NCBI RefSeq assembly: GCF_039543665.1
Contig: NZ_BAABKE010000007.1
Location: 1 to 64,000 of the forward strand
Direction: 5' to 3'
Length of the DNA stretch: 64,000 bases
DNA from: Wohlfahrtiimonas larvae
GTDB lineage: Bacteria; Pseudomonadota; Gammaproteobacteria; Cardiobacteriales; Wohlfahrtiimonadaceae
Notes under the pieces: model-generated
The model's database searches: none
The model's input: only the letters and a program-made list of their open reading frames with translations
Told to the model about the DNA's origin: nothing
In this document: positions 1 to 8,487 of the stretch, one piece after another
Numbering within the stretch: position 1 is the first letter of the stretch
Layout: the number at the start of each line of letters is the position of its first letter
Made by a program: the position numbers and the translations under genes

Positions 1-14
1 ACTTAAGATTAATC

Positions 15-58
15 TGTTAAAGAACTTCGAGGGAGTTAATCAACTCAACCTCGTGAAG
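15..58 (-). promoter_or_regulatory. boxA-like antitermination element with adjacent boxB-like hairpin
   Basis: On the minus strand the sequence GTTCTTTAACA (15-25) closely matches the rRNA boxA core GCTCTTTAACA. Immediately upstream of it in the transcript is an imperfect stem-loop at 25-58: CTTC/GAAG, GAGG/CCTC and GAGTT/AACTC arms around a four-base loop, with two small bulges. Hairpin followed by boxA is the order found in rRNA leader antitermination signals (NusB/NusE loading), so this supports an rRNA operon to the left. Confidence 0.7.
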
Positions 59-88
59 AGCAGGCTATTATACAACTTTAAATCTCGT

Positions 89-94
89 TGTCAA
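89..94 (-). promoter_or_regulatory. rRNA-operon type promoter, proximal (P2): -35 at 89-94, -10 at 67-72
   Basis: Read on the minus strand, a perfect -35 (TTGACA, 89-94) and a perfect -10 (TATAAT, 67-72) are separated by 16 bases. Transcription runs leftward out of the window. A hairpin and a boxA-like element follow directly, as in the leaders of rRNA operons. No coding gene lies between this promoter and position 1. Confidence 0.8.
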
Positions 95-263
95 CACCTA
101 ATTTAGAATCTTTTCAAATTTATTTTCGATCTTTTTAACATTAAAGCAAACTAAAACCAACCCGAAAACCGAATCAATTTACCGCTTACTAAAACCACCG
201 AAACCTTTGAAAAGAGCTCTAAACTCACCGCTTCAAGCAGTGCCTCGTTCAGAAGAGGTGCTC

Positions 264-291
264 ATTATAGACCAGAATCTCAGCCTGTCAA
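264..291 (-). promoter_or_regulatory. rRNA-operon type promoter, distal (P1) with AT-rich UP region
   Basis: On the minus strand there is a second perfect sigma70 promoter: TTGACA at 286-291, TATAAT at 264-269, spacer 16. The 60 bases upstream (about 292-355) are almost pure A/T, as expected for an UP element. Two tandem consensus promoters about 200 bases apart are the classic arrangement of enterobacterial-type rrn P1/P2. The inferred rRNA operon itself lies beyond position 1. Confidence 0.78.
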
Positions 292-363
292 CATCGAATT
301 TAAAATAATTTAAAATTAATTGTTAAAATCAAATAAAAACATAAAGATACATCAAAAATTATT

Positions 364-397
364 TCAAAAAAAAGCCCACATATACATGTGAGCTTAG
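364..397 (-). terminator. Rho-independent terminator of pfkA
   Basis: Inverted repeat 372-381 / 386-395 with one mismatch and a four-base loop. In minus-strand orientation it is followed by a run of T (bases 366-373 on the plus strand are A). It lies just after the pfkA stop and separates it from the rRNA promoters. Confidence 0.8.
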
Positions 398-418
398 ATA
401 ATATCCAAATTAATGAAG

Positions 419-1447
419 TTAAACTCCCATGCAAACGCCTGTTGCTTTGAGCGTTTCCACTAACAAATGATCTTTTGGTAATAAACGAGGCTTACCTGCA
501 ACTTTTTCTAAAGGGATAGGCACTAACTCACCACCTTGGCTTGCAACCATCACACCTGTTATATTATTTTTCAAATATTCAATCGCCTTACTACCGCATT
601 GAGTTGCGAAAATACGGTCATTCGCTGTCGGCGTCCCCCCACGGCTCACATAACCTAACGTTGTTAAGCGCGCTTCAATTCCTGTAAGCTCAGGAATTTG
701 ATCCACTAACTTCATTGCTGCAGCATGCTTCTTAGGCTTTAAACCCAATAAAGCATCCTCTTGAGAAATCGCCCCTTCTGCCACAACTAATAAAGCAGCC
801 TTGTGTTCAAAGATCTGTGCTTTCAATGATTTCACAATTGCAGTTGTTGAATAAGGAATCTCTGGCACTAAACAGATATCTGCCCCACCTGCTAATGCTG
901 CACCTGCCGCCAACCAACCAGCATCACGCCCCATCACTTCCAAAATCATTAAACGATGATGAGAATCTGCCGTTGTGCGTAAGCGATCTAGCGCCATGAC
1001 AGAAACCTGAACAGCAGTATCGTAACCAAATGTAATATCTGTTTGCGCTATATCGTTATCAATTGTCTTAGGTAACGTCACGACAGGAATACCTTTCTTA
1101 GATAACTCATAAGAAAAACGTTGTGTGCCATCACCACCTAAACAAACTAAAGCATCTAAACCTAATGCTTCAAAACTACGTACACAGTTATCAACAGCTT
1201 CTTCTGTACCTTTTGCACGGCCACCGCCACGGCCCGTACCTAAAATCGTACCGCCCAAACCAATGATTGGACTAACTGCCGCTTTATCCAAAGGCATCAC
1301 ACAACCTTCAGCTAAACCCAAGAAACCATCGTGAATACCAGTAACTTTCCAGCCTTCATTGAGCGCGGCCAACGTTACTGCTCTCAATGCAGCATTCAAT
1401 CCCTGACAATCACCACCAGCTGTTAAAATACCGATATTTTTACTCAT
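419..1447 (-). CDS. pfkA: 6-phosphofructokinase
   Basis: Glycolytic enzyme that phosphorylates fructose 6-phosphate to fructose 1,6-bisphosphate in the cytosol. Length 342 aa, usual for a single-domain bacterial PFK. The nucleotide loop is near residues 10-12 (AGGD), the phosphoryl-donor motif GGDGT at 104-108, and the catalytic stretch PKTIDND at 126-132, with Asp130 as the likely base. Oddity: glycine is kept in the GGDG motif (ATP-type) while lysine precedes TIDND (Lys127), the residue usually seen in PPi-using enzymes; this G+K pair is known from the mixed 'group III' PFKs, so the donor should not be assumed. The start has an AGAGG ribosome site. It lies 24 bases after ygfZ and is probably co-transcribed with it, then ends at its own terminator. 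ATP donor likely but unproven. Confidence 0.93.
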   Translation of the reverse strand: MSKNIGILTAGGDCQGLNAALRAVTLAALNEGWKVTGIHDGFLGLAEGCVMPLDKAAVSPIIGLGGTILGTGRGGGRAKGTEEAVDNCVRSFEALGLDALVCLGGDGTQRFSYELSKKGIPVVTLPKTIDNDIAQTDITFGYDTAVQVSVMALDRLRTTADSHHRLMILEVMGRDAGWLAAGAALAGGADICLVPEIPYSTTAIVKSLKAQIFEHKAALLVVAEGAISQEDALLGLKPKKHAAAMKLVDQIPELTGIEARLTTLGYVSRGGTPTANDRIFATQCGSKAIEYLKNNITGVMVASQGGELVPIPLEKVAGKPRLLPKDHLLVETLKATGVCMGV

Positions 1448-1471
1448 TCAATCTGCCTCTTAAAATTGATT

Positions 1472-2152
1472 TTATTCGTTATCGTCTTTCCAGACATTCA
1501 ATAGCTCTATATTATCAGAAAGCTTAAGCGTTTGATGTAATTCAGCCAAAACTAAAACAGCCAACGCTTCGTTTTCTTGCACTAGAACAATTTCACCTGC
1601 CACAACATCATTATCCGTGTGAATTGTGTCACCAATATTAATATTGCCGTTTTTTCCCAAAGAAATTTTACCCAAACGCTTTTTGTTCTTACCTAAATCA
1701 CGTAAACGCGTCACGATTTCTTGTCCAATGTAACAACCTTTACGAGGATGAACGCCCTTCAATACATCTAAGCTCACCATTTGCGGCACATATTTTCCTT
1801 GTGTTGCCTCAATGATCCAAGGGATATTAAAATCCTGTGGCACAATTGTTACAAACTCATCATTCGCATCCATAACTTCAATCGTTACCTTTGAACGAAA
1901 CACAAAACGTTTCAGCAATGTTGCAATGCTCTCGCTAATGCATTTTGGCAAATAGAGATCAAAACCATTCTCAATCTTTTGAATCCAAAATACGGCTTCT
2001 AATCTTCCTTTTACATTGCACAAACCACCTAATCCAGAATTTTCTGGATGATCATACAAATAATCTAAATGATCCATATCCGCTGTCAATTGCCCATGCA
2101 AAAAATTACGCGCATCCGCACCTGTTACAACCAACTTTGCAAAATCCATCAT
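1472..2152 (-). CDS. ygfZ: YgfZ/GcvT-domain folate-binding protein
   Basis: Member of the YgfZ (COG0354) family, folate-binding proteins related to the GcvT aminomethyltransferase, which support maturation or repair of certain iron-sulfur enzymes such as MiaB. The signature KGCYIGQE is present at 138-145, with the family's conserved cysteine at Cys140. At 226 aa it is much shorter than E. coli YgfZ (about 326 aa); the N-terminal part is compact and the C-terminal barrel looks reduced, but the signature region is intact. Start is the first of two consecutive ATGs, with AAGGAA upstream. Divergent from alr. The function is taken from the family; folate binding cannot be read directly. Confidence 0.85.
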   Translation of the reverse strand: MMDFAKLVVTGADARNFLHGQLTADMDHLDYLYDHPENSGLGGLCNVKGRLEAVFWIQKIENGFDLYLPKCISESIATLLKRFVFRSKVTIEVMDANDEFVTIVPQDFNIPWIIEATQGKYVPQMVSLDVLKGVHPRKGCYIGQEIVTRLRDLGKNKKRLGKISLGKNGNINIGDTIHTDNDVVAGEIVLVQENEALAVLVLAELHQTLKLSDNIELLNVWKDDNE

Positions 2153-2233
2153 CGCTTCATTCCTTAATCAACTGTTCTATTGAGAACTTACTCCTTTATT
2201 ATAGTGGCTATTTTATAATTTCCACTTATTCGT

Positions 2234-2262
2234 TTGCATGCTGCATTCTTTCCAAGCATAAT
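2234..2262 (+). promoter_or_regulatory. Candidate sigma70 promoter of alr
   Basis: TTGCAT (2234-2239), 17-base spacer, CATAAT (2257-2262), 44 bases before the alr ATG. Fit to consensus is moderate. The position in the divergent ygfZ/alr gap is right. Confidence 0.5.
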
Positions 2263-2305
2263 CATTGCGCTCTTTATATTACCCAAACAGCCAACTGAGG
2301 TTTAT

Positions 2306-3373
2306 ATGCGTCCCTTAAAAGCTTATCTCTCTAAAAGTGCATTACAACACAATGTCGTCTTTTTAAAACAACAAGCGCCACAAAGCAGCTTGTGCACAGT
2401 TTTAAAAGCAAATGCATATGGTCATCGAGTCGAACTCGTTGCCCCAATTATTGAGAACCATGCAGATTATTTTGCAGTCGCAGCCATTGAAGAAGCTCAA
2501 GCTATTCGTGAAGTTAGCCCAAATATTCCCATCATTTTACTCGAAGGCGTATTCGAACATTATGAATATAACTTATGTGATGAATTCAATTTTTGGCCAG
2601 CAATCGGCAATGAACACCAATTGAATGGCTTATTAGAAGCTAAATTACAAAATCCCATCAATGTTTTCATCAAAGTAAATAGTGGAATGAATCGCTTGGG
2701 CATTCAAGCTGAACAATTGGCACATTATCATCATTTATTATCTGAATCAGCGAATGTGAAAAGCATCCAAGTGATGACACATTTATCTTCAGCAGATGAA
2801 AAACTATCACCTGAAACGGAAAAGCAATTAGCAATCATGGCGAAATTGGATCCTACGATCCAAGCAACCATTTCAAACTCAGCGCACATTTTCTATGATA
2901 ATAAGCCAGCTCAATCTATTGTACGTGCAGGATTATCTCTATATGGCGCATCACCTTTCGATGGTAAAACTGGTGCAGATATTGGTTTAAAACCTATTTT
3001 AGAATTACGTTCCAAGATCATTCATGTCAATCATATTACTGTAGGTGATCATGTTGGTTATGGCGCAACCTTTACAGCTAAACATGATATGCCAATTGGC
3101 GTTGTGGCTTGTGGCTATGCAGATGGTTATCCAAGAGAAATCAAAGATGCATATGTATTAATTGATGGTTATAAAGCACCATTGGTTGGTCGCGTTGCGA
3201 TGGATATGTTTATGGTGGATTTGACCCATGTACCTGAATCTAAATGGCAACATGATGTGATTCTATTTGGCGAGCAATTACCGATTGAACATGTAGCAAC
3301 TTGGGCAAATACGATTCCATATACTATCTTCACGCACTTAGCAAAACGCATTCACTTCCATGTGATTGACTAA
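2306..3373 (+). CDS. alr: Alanine racemase
   Basis: PLP enzyme that interconverts L- and D-alanine and so supplies D-Ala for peptidoglycan. The PLP lysine lies in LKANAYGH (Lys34 of the 355-aa product). The second catalytic residue, tyrosine in GYGATF, and the conserved GYADGYPRE stretch follow in the C-terminal half. The reading frame is open 24 codons further upstream, but ATG at 2306 is preferred: TGAGG lies 6 bases upstream and the protein then begins with the usual substrate-domain strand (MRPLKAYLSK). No dadA neighbour, so it looks like the biosynthetic rather than the catabolic racemase. Single gene between a divergent promoter and a bidirectional terminator. Confidence 0.95.
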   Translation: MRPLKAYLSKSALQHNVVFLKQQAPQSSLCTVLKANAYGHRVELVAPIIENHADYFAVAAIEEAQAIREVSPNIPIILLEGVFEHYEYNLCDEFNFWPAIGNEHQLNGLLEAKLQNPINVFIKVNSGMNRLGIQAEQLAHYHHLLSESANVKSIQVMTHLSSADEKLSPETEKQLAIMAKLDPTIQATISNSAHIFYDNKPAQSIVRAGLSLYGASPFDGKTGADIGLKPILELRSKIIHVNHITVGDHVGYGATFTAKHDMPIGVVACGYADGYPREIKDAYVLIDGYKAPLVGRVAMDMFMVDLTHVPESKWQHDVILFGEQLPIEHVATWANTIPYTIFTHLAKRIHFHVID

Positions 3374-3395
3374 ATTATCTCAATCCAAAAAATTT

Positions 3396-3424
3396 AAGCC
3401 ATCTTCCCATAAAGAAGATGGCTT
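3396..3424. terminator. Bidirectional terminator between alr and ydfG
   Basis: Ten-base perfect stem 3396-3405 / 3415-3424, with a further C-G pair in the loop. It lies between convergent genes, with a short T-rich run on the plus side and an A-rich run on the other. Confidence 0.75.
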
Positions 3425-3446
3425 TATTTATATCAAAATATTTTTA

Positions 3447-4196
3447 CTACTCAGCGTAATGAACCCTCAAACCACCAAATGTTTGGCTAGTTGGCATAAT
3501 TTCAATTTGGTTGATATTGATATGCTTTGGCTGATTCGCCAACCAGAACACGATATCCGCAATATCTTTGCCTGTCACAGGATGAGCATTTTGATATAAA
3601 GCAGCCGCTTTATCATCATCACCTTTAAAACGCACATTAGAAAATTCTGTCTCGCCACATAAACCTGGCTCAACATTCGTGACACGAATATTTTTACCAA
3701 ATAGATCTGCACGCAAATTTAAGCTAAATTGTTTCACAAATGCCTTTGTTGCTCCGTAAACATTACCACCAGGATATGGCCAATTCCCTGCGATCGAACC
3801 CATGTTAATCACATAACCTTCATTTCTTTCTGCCATATAAGGCAAGAATAACTGTGTTAATGAGATTAAACCTAGAACATTCGTTTGCACCATTGTTTGC
3901 CAATCATCATAATTAGCCTCATGTGCGCCTTCCAAACCTAATGCTAAACCTGCGTTGTTCACCAAGATATCCACATGCCCAAACTGTGATATGATCTCTG
4001 TTACAACAGTTTCTGCATTAGCACGATTGGAAACATCCAGCTCAAAGCCATAAAAACGCTCACCCAATTCTGTACGAATTGCTTCTAAACGATCTTGTCT
4101 GCGTGCAACACCAATCACTGTATGGCCAGCCCGTACAAAAATCTTTGCCATTTCATAACCAAAACCTGATGATACACCTGTAATCACTACATTCAT
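3447..4196 (-). CDS. ydfG: Short-chain dehydrogenase, YdfG-like (3-hydroxy acid dehydrogenase)
   Basis: NADP-dependent classical SDR of 249 aa. Cofactor motif TGVSSGFG at 6-13, NNAG at 80-83, catalytic Ser134, and YGATK with Tyr147 and Lys151. The tail is close to E. coli YdfG (serine/3-hydroxy acid dehydrogenase, also malonic semialdehyde reductase), including the C-terminal stretch NQIEIMPTSQTFGG. The exact substrate is inferred from family similarity. It follows epmA with a 33-base gap and may be co-transcribed with it. Convergent with alr. Confidence 0.85.
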   Translation of the reverse strand: MNVVITGVSSGFGYEMAKIFVRAGHTVIGVARRQDRLEAIRTELGERFYGFELDVSNRANAETVVTEIISQFGHVDILVNNAGLALGLEGAHEANYDDWQTMVQTNVLGLISLTQLFLPYMAERNEGYVINMGSIAGNWPYPGGNVYGATKAFVKQFSLNLRADLFGKNIRVTNVEPGLCGETEFSNVRFKGDDDKAAALYQNAHPVTGKDIADIVFWLANQPKHININQIEIMPTSQTFGGLRVHYAE

Positions 4197-4229
4197 TCCA
4201 TTCTCCCTACTGATATTGATGGATCTTAC

Positions 4230-5180
4230 TTAGCTCTCTTCAAAAGCAAATAAAATAACATCATTAATATTATTCGTATTTTCAACCGCCATCAATAGCC
4301 GATCTACACCCATCGCAACACCACTAACCAATGTTGGCATTTGTGCCATTTCTTGTAAAAACAGTTCATCAATATCTACGGGCGCTAAACCATATTCTTG
4401 GCGTAGAATATTTTCTTTTTCAAATCTCGCTCGTTGTTCAACAGGATCTGTTAGTTCCTCATAGCCATTGGCAAGCTCTAAACCTTTCCAATAAATTTCA
4501 AAGCGTTTGCCTATCAAATGCCCAGCACAATCTTTCGTAATTTTAGCTAAAGATGCTTGTGATGCAGGATAACTATGTAATACCGTAATCACATCAGGAT
4601 CAAAACTTGGCTCCAAGATGTGGCTCATGATCAGATCCAAATACTCATCTTTTGTTTTAGGTTCAAAAGCTAAATCAATATTGTTATGAGCTAATAAATG
4701 CTTCAATTCGCCTTCTGTTGCAAAAAAAGGATTAATGCTGAGCTTTTCCATGAATAGATTTAAGTAACTATATTCTTTCACTGCTAAATCTTGCCGAGAC
4801 ATCAATCGCACAATACTAATCACCTCTTTAATGAGGTCAAACAGATCATAATCCACACGATACCATTCAAGCATAGCGAATTCAGGTGTATGCTTTCGGC
4901 TGAGCTCGCCATCACGAAATACTTTACCTAAAAAATAAATAGAGCCTGAGCCCTGCGCTAATAAACGCTTCATATGATATTCAGGCGATGTGATTAAGTA
5001 AGTTGTTGCATTGAATAATTTCCCCGGGCCGTTAAATTTACTTATGAAATTTAACAGTGCAGGATCGCTATTCCCGAATTGACTCATGATCGGCGTATCC
5101 ACTTCCGTCACATTTTCAGCCCAAAAGTATTCTCGTAATGATCTTAAAAATATTGCGCGCTTTTGTACAACCTGATTCAC
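4230..5180 (-). CDS. epmA: EF-P (R)-beta-lysine ligase EpmA (PoxA/GenX)
   Basis: Paralogue of class II lysyl-tRNA synthetase without the anticodon-binding domain. EpmA attaches (R)-beta-lysine to a lysine of elongation factor P, which helps ribosomes through polyproline stretches. Class II motif 2 appears as the stretch FRDGELSRKHTPEFAMLEWY, and motif 3 as GVAMGVDRLLMA near the C-terminus. 316 aa, close to the family size, with an N-terminus slightly shorter than in E. coli. The start is GTG (5178-5180) behind GGGAGAAAG; an overlapping ATG is out of frame. The partner genes efp and epmB are not in the window. Confidence 0.93.
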   Translation of the reverse strand: MNQVVQKRAIFLRSLREYFWAENVTEVDTPIMSQFGNSDPALLNFISKFNGPGKLFNATTYLITSPEYHMKRLLAQGSGSIYFLGKVFRDGELSRKHTPEFAMLEWYRVDYDLFDLIKEVISIVRLMSRQDLAVKEYSYLNLFMEKLSINPFFATEGELKHLLAHNNIDLAFEPKTKDEYLDLIMSHILEPSFDPDVITVLHSYPASQASLAKITKDCAGHLIGKRFEIYWKGLELANGYEELTDPVEQRARFEKENILRQEYGLAPVDIDELFLQEMAQMPTLVSGVAMGVDRLLMAVENTNNINDVILFAFEES

Positions 5181-5194
5181 ATCTTTCTCCCAAT

Positions 5195-5222
5195 AAAAAA
5201 GCCTAGATAATTATCTAGGCTT
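5195..5222 (-). terminator. Terminator of fimV
   Basis: Perfect 24-base palindrome (5199-5222) in the 57-base gap between fimV and epmA. In minus orientation it is followed by a T run (A5195-5200 on the plus strand). It should end fimV transcription just before the epmA ribosome site. Confidence 0.75.
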
Positions 5223-5237
5223 TATCACATTAAGTCA

Positions 5238-8200
5238 TTATGAATTTATTTGATCCAATAATGCTTGTGCTTTTGCTATCTGCTTTGGACTACCATCCTT
5301 AATCACTTCATCTAATAATGGTTTTGCTAAACTCTTATCAAAATCCATGTAAGCTACAGCTAACTCTAGTTTTACCTGTTCAGACTCAAAATCAGCATCA
5401 TCTATATCATCATCTTCATCTACTTCAACAACAGGCGGAACAATAGGTTCGATCACAGGCTCAGGTGTTACAGGCGCAGCTTCTATGATTGGCTCAACTA
5501 TAGTAATCTCAGGCTCTTCAATCGTTGGTTCAACCAAAGTCACCTCAGGTACTTCTACTTCTTCAACAACTGGCTCAATAATAGAGACTTCCTCAACAGT
5601 ACTTGCATCCAATGTTGGTAAATCTAAAGCCTCTACATCCAATGTTACTTCTGGAATCTCAATTGTTTCCATAGATTTGGCAACATTATCCTTCACGGAA
5701 CTACTGATTGGATCATCTAACGTTACCTCATCGCTCACATCTAATGAATCTAAGAAGGCAATGCTTGCTGCATCATCGTCTGCATCTGCAACAAAAGAAA
5801 GGTCTAATTTAGGCTCAACACCTTCAGATTTTTTAGAAGCTTCCATTAAGTTTGCTAAACCAGCTTCTTCATCTTCTAAAAGAGTACCAAAATCTTCTGG
5901 TTTCTCAGCTTCAATATCATCTTTAACTAAAGCATCTTCTGCATTTTCCAATAAATCAGGGAAACTAATGTACTCGACAGGTTCACTGGAATCAGATGAA
6001 TCATCATGTTGTGCCACAATCACATCTGCATTATCTGTTTGTGGTGCAAATAAAGGATTATTTTCACCAAAACTATCAGGTTGCGCTGCTACAACATTAT
6101 TTTGCACCTCTGTTGATTGTTCTTCTACTTTAAAATCGCTTAAATCAAAATCTAAAGCTGTTCCTGTATCAAATGTCTCTTCTAAATCAACCTGAGTATC
6201 CGCAGCAGGCGTAGAAAATGCAGAAAGATCAAAATCTAATCCTTCATATTCTTCTACTTTATCTTCTGATTCTAATGGCTCACTCGTAGGCTCTACATTT
6301 AAAGATGATAAATCAAAATCTAAACCTTCCATTGACTCGTTAGTAGACTCAGCATCAGTATTCGGAACAGCAGCATCAATCTCTAATGATGACAAATCAA
6401 AATCTAAACCTTCCATCGGCTCTTCTATTTTAACTAGCTCTGCTTCTACAGTTTCTGTGTCTAAAGAAGATAAATCGAAGTCTAATGATTCAAAACTTTC
6501 TTCATCTTTTGATGTTTCTGTTTCTACTTCAGTTGGATTAGTGTTCACAGAAGACAGATTAAAATCTAATCCTTCTTCTTGTACTTCTTGTGTGGCTACC
6601 GTTTCTGTAGACTCAACATCTCCAGTGAAAGATAAATCAAAATCTAAACTTTCAATGGCTGTTTCATCTTTAGCTTCTACTTTAGATTCAACTATTGCAG
6701 CTGTAACTGCTGAAGTTGCAATAGCTGCTGCAGCTACCGTTTTATCAATTGGCTTAGTTTCGACAGACTCGACAGCAGATGCACTCTCATGTTGTACGTC
6801 TGTCACTTCATTATCCACAGAAACAGCGTCCGTTTTCTTCTTACCCAATAAACTCAAGCCTTTTTTCTTAGTTTTTTCTGCTTTTTCCTTTGGTGCCTTA
6901 GTCCCTTTTTCTTTCTTTGCCTTCGGCTGTTTCTGCTCATCACCTTTTTTACGACCACGCATCACGATCGCTAACAAACCTAAAATTAAAACAAGAGCTC
7001 CAGCGCCTATATAAATAATATTTTCAAATAATAATTCAACAATGCTTGGCTCAGGTTCTGGCTCAGGCATAACATATACAGGTCGTTTTTTCGGTGTTTC
7101 TGCAGGTTTAGCAACCTCTTCTTTCACTGGCTCTACTGCTTGTTGTGCTTGTGCTGTTTCGGCTGTAACAGTTTCAACAACTGACTCTACTACAGGCGTA
7201 ACTACAGTTGTTTCTGTTTCTTTAGCGGGCTCAATTACAGGTTCAATAATTTCTACAGAATCCACAGGCTGAATAGCTTCCGGTGCAATTGTTATAACTT
7301 CTGGTTCCACAATAGCTACACTCTCAGACACTGGACGAACAACTTTCACAGTCACTTCTTCAGCATCTTCAACCACAGCAGACTCAGGCTCTGCTACTTT
7401 AACTGACTCAACAACTTGTTGCACAGGTGGCTCAGGTAATTCATAAATATAACCAATGCGCACATCTTTACTATTACTCTCTTCAGATGCAACAAACTTA
7501 TGTTCTACTTTCTGAGTCTCCGCTGGGATCAATAATGTGACATCTGCACGCAATACACCACCGGCTGTAAATGCAGAAGGATTGTTGGCTTTAATAATTT
7601 CAATCATCTTCTGGGGTGTAACATTAGCAGGGCGTACTTTATTCGCAATACTCCATAATGTTTCGCCCTTTTCCACAGAATAACGTTTTACCAACTCAGA
7701 ATTATTTACCTTAGGTTGAATTTTTTCAGTAGCTTTAGCAGGTTCTTTCTCTACCGAAGCCGTTTCTTCTGTTACTTTTGGTACCTCAGATAAAGCAACT
7801 TGATCCGTAGGTGCTGTTTCAATCGGCGCATCTACTGCAACCGTCGCACTATCTTCATTCACTTCGGGCTCAGCCACTTCTGCAATTTCAGGTTCTGCAG
7901 CTTGCTCTGGCTTAAAATCTAAAATAATAGGTAATTCAAATAATTGTCGACGATTATTTTCATCCCTACTTTCTAATAATAATGTTAATGCTGGAGACTC
8001 AATTTCTTCAGTTGTGGTCAACACAACTTGCTTCTGCCCATTATTCTCTACAACATCTATTGATAAATCATAACTTGGAATCGCATGATTCAACCTCAAA
8101 TACTCTGTAGGTGCAGCAAGAATAATTTCACCATCACCAACAACATCGGCCTGCAAGCGTAATGGCTCGTTTAAATATGAAAGGGTTCTTAAGTTCTCAA

Positions 8201-8267
8201 CATCAGCAGCATGGGATGTTCCGAAGATGCTCAATAATGCAATTGCTAGTATATTTTTTCTTATCAT
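5238..8267 (-). CDS. fimV: FimV-like LysM polar hub protein
   Basis: 1009-aa inner-membrane protein of the FimV/TspA family, which organises the cell pole and type IV pilus or twitching functions in relatives. Order of parts: signal peptide ending near SHAAD (residue 21); conserved N-terminal FimV domain; Pro/Glu-rich linker; LysM peptidoglycan-binding domain (about 190-250, starting KRYSVEKGETLWSIANK); second acidic linker; single membrane segment (about 410-435) followed by RGRKK and a lysine-rich stretch; long acidic cytoplasmic region with seven LDF(D/N)LS repeats (DNA 6130-6655); and the C-terminal FimV domain (about 960-1009). Low-complexity acidic sequence makes the other frames look open; these are shadows. 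Monocistronic, with its own terminator. Confidence 0.9.
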   Translation of the reverse strand: MIRKNILAIALLSIFGTSHAADVENLRTLSYLNEPLRLQADVVGDGEIILAAPTEYLRLNHAIPSYDLSIDVVENNGQKQVVLTTTEEIESPALTLLLESRDENNRRQLFELPIILDFKPEQAAEPEIAEVAEPEVNEDSATVAVDAPIETAPTDQVALSEVPKVTEETASVEKEPAKATEKIQPKVNNSELVKRYSVEKGETLWSIANKVRPANVTPQKMIEIIKANNPSAFTAGGVLRADVTLLIPAETQKVEHKFVASEESNSKDVRIGYIYELPEPPVQQVVESVKVAEPESAVVEDAEEVTVKVVRPVSESVAIVEPEVITIAPEAIQPVDSVEIIEPVIEPAKETETTVVTPVVESVVETVTAETAQAQQAVEPVKEEVAKPAETPKKRPVYVMPEPEPEPSIVELLFENIIYIGAGALVLILGLLAIVMRGRKKGDEQKQPKAKKEKGTKAPKEKAEKTKKKGLSLLGKKKTDAVSVDNEVTDVQHESASAVESVETKPIDKTVAAAAIATSAVTAAIVESKVEAKDETAIESLDFDLSFTGDVESTETVATQEVQEEGLDFNLSSVNTNPTEVETETSKDEESFESLDFDLSSLDTETVEAELVKIEEPMEGLDFDLSSLEIDAAVPNTDAESTNESMEGLDFDLSSLNVEPTSEPLESEDKVEEYEGLDFDLSAFSTPAADTQVDLEETFDTGTALDFDLSDFKVEEQSTEVQNNVVAAQPDSFGENNPLFAPQTDNADVIVAQHDDSSDSSEPVEYISFPDLLENAEDALVKDDIEAEKPEDFGTLLEDEEAGLANLMEASKKSEGVEPKLDLSFVADADDDAASIAFLDSLDVSDEVTLDDPISSSVKDNVAKSMETIEIPEVTLDVEALDLPTLDASTVEEVSIIEPVVEEVEVPEVTLVEPTIEEPEITIVEPIIEAAPVTPEPVIEPIVPPVVEVDEDDDIDDADFESEQVKLELAVAYMDFDKSLAKPLLDEVIKDGSPKQIAKAQALLDQINS
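6130..6655 (-). repeat. In-frame coding repeats (LDFDLS motif) in fimV
   Basis: Seven copies of an acidic motif LDF(D/N)LS, each usually preceded by E-G or E-S, spaced about 25-30 residues apart in the cytoplasmic part of FimV. At DNA level a roughly 17-base unit recurs irregularly. This is a protein repeat, not a CRISPR. Confidence 0.85.
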
Positions 8268-8487
8268 AATTTGTTCCGAGTACTCAGTCTGAATTCGTCC
8301 TAAAATTGGAGCGAGCTTAAAAATCGCAAAACTACTTATATTCTAACGAAATTTTAAAAAAACTGTTATAAAAAAAGTAATATTATCTCTTGTCATGATT
8401 TATCTTATGGTTTATGCATTTTTGTATATACTCAATCATTATTATATTAATAACAATAATACCCCCATTTTGTTAAAGGAGAAAGAT

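Noticed and set aside
2234..2305. N-terminal extension of alanine racemase
   Set aside because: It covers the candidate promoter and lacks a ribosome site; ATG 2306 has TGAGG and matches the family start.
6130..6655. CRISPR-like periodic repeats
   Set aside because: Repeats are in frame within fimV, imperfect, and encode an acidic peptide motif; no constant repeat or spacer length.
5485..7272. Long plus-strand open frames opposite fimV
   Set aside because: Ser/Thr-rich shadows of the acidic low-complexity coding sequence; no ribosome sites or known domains.
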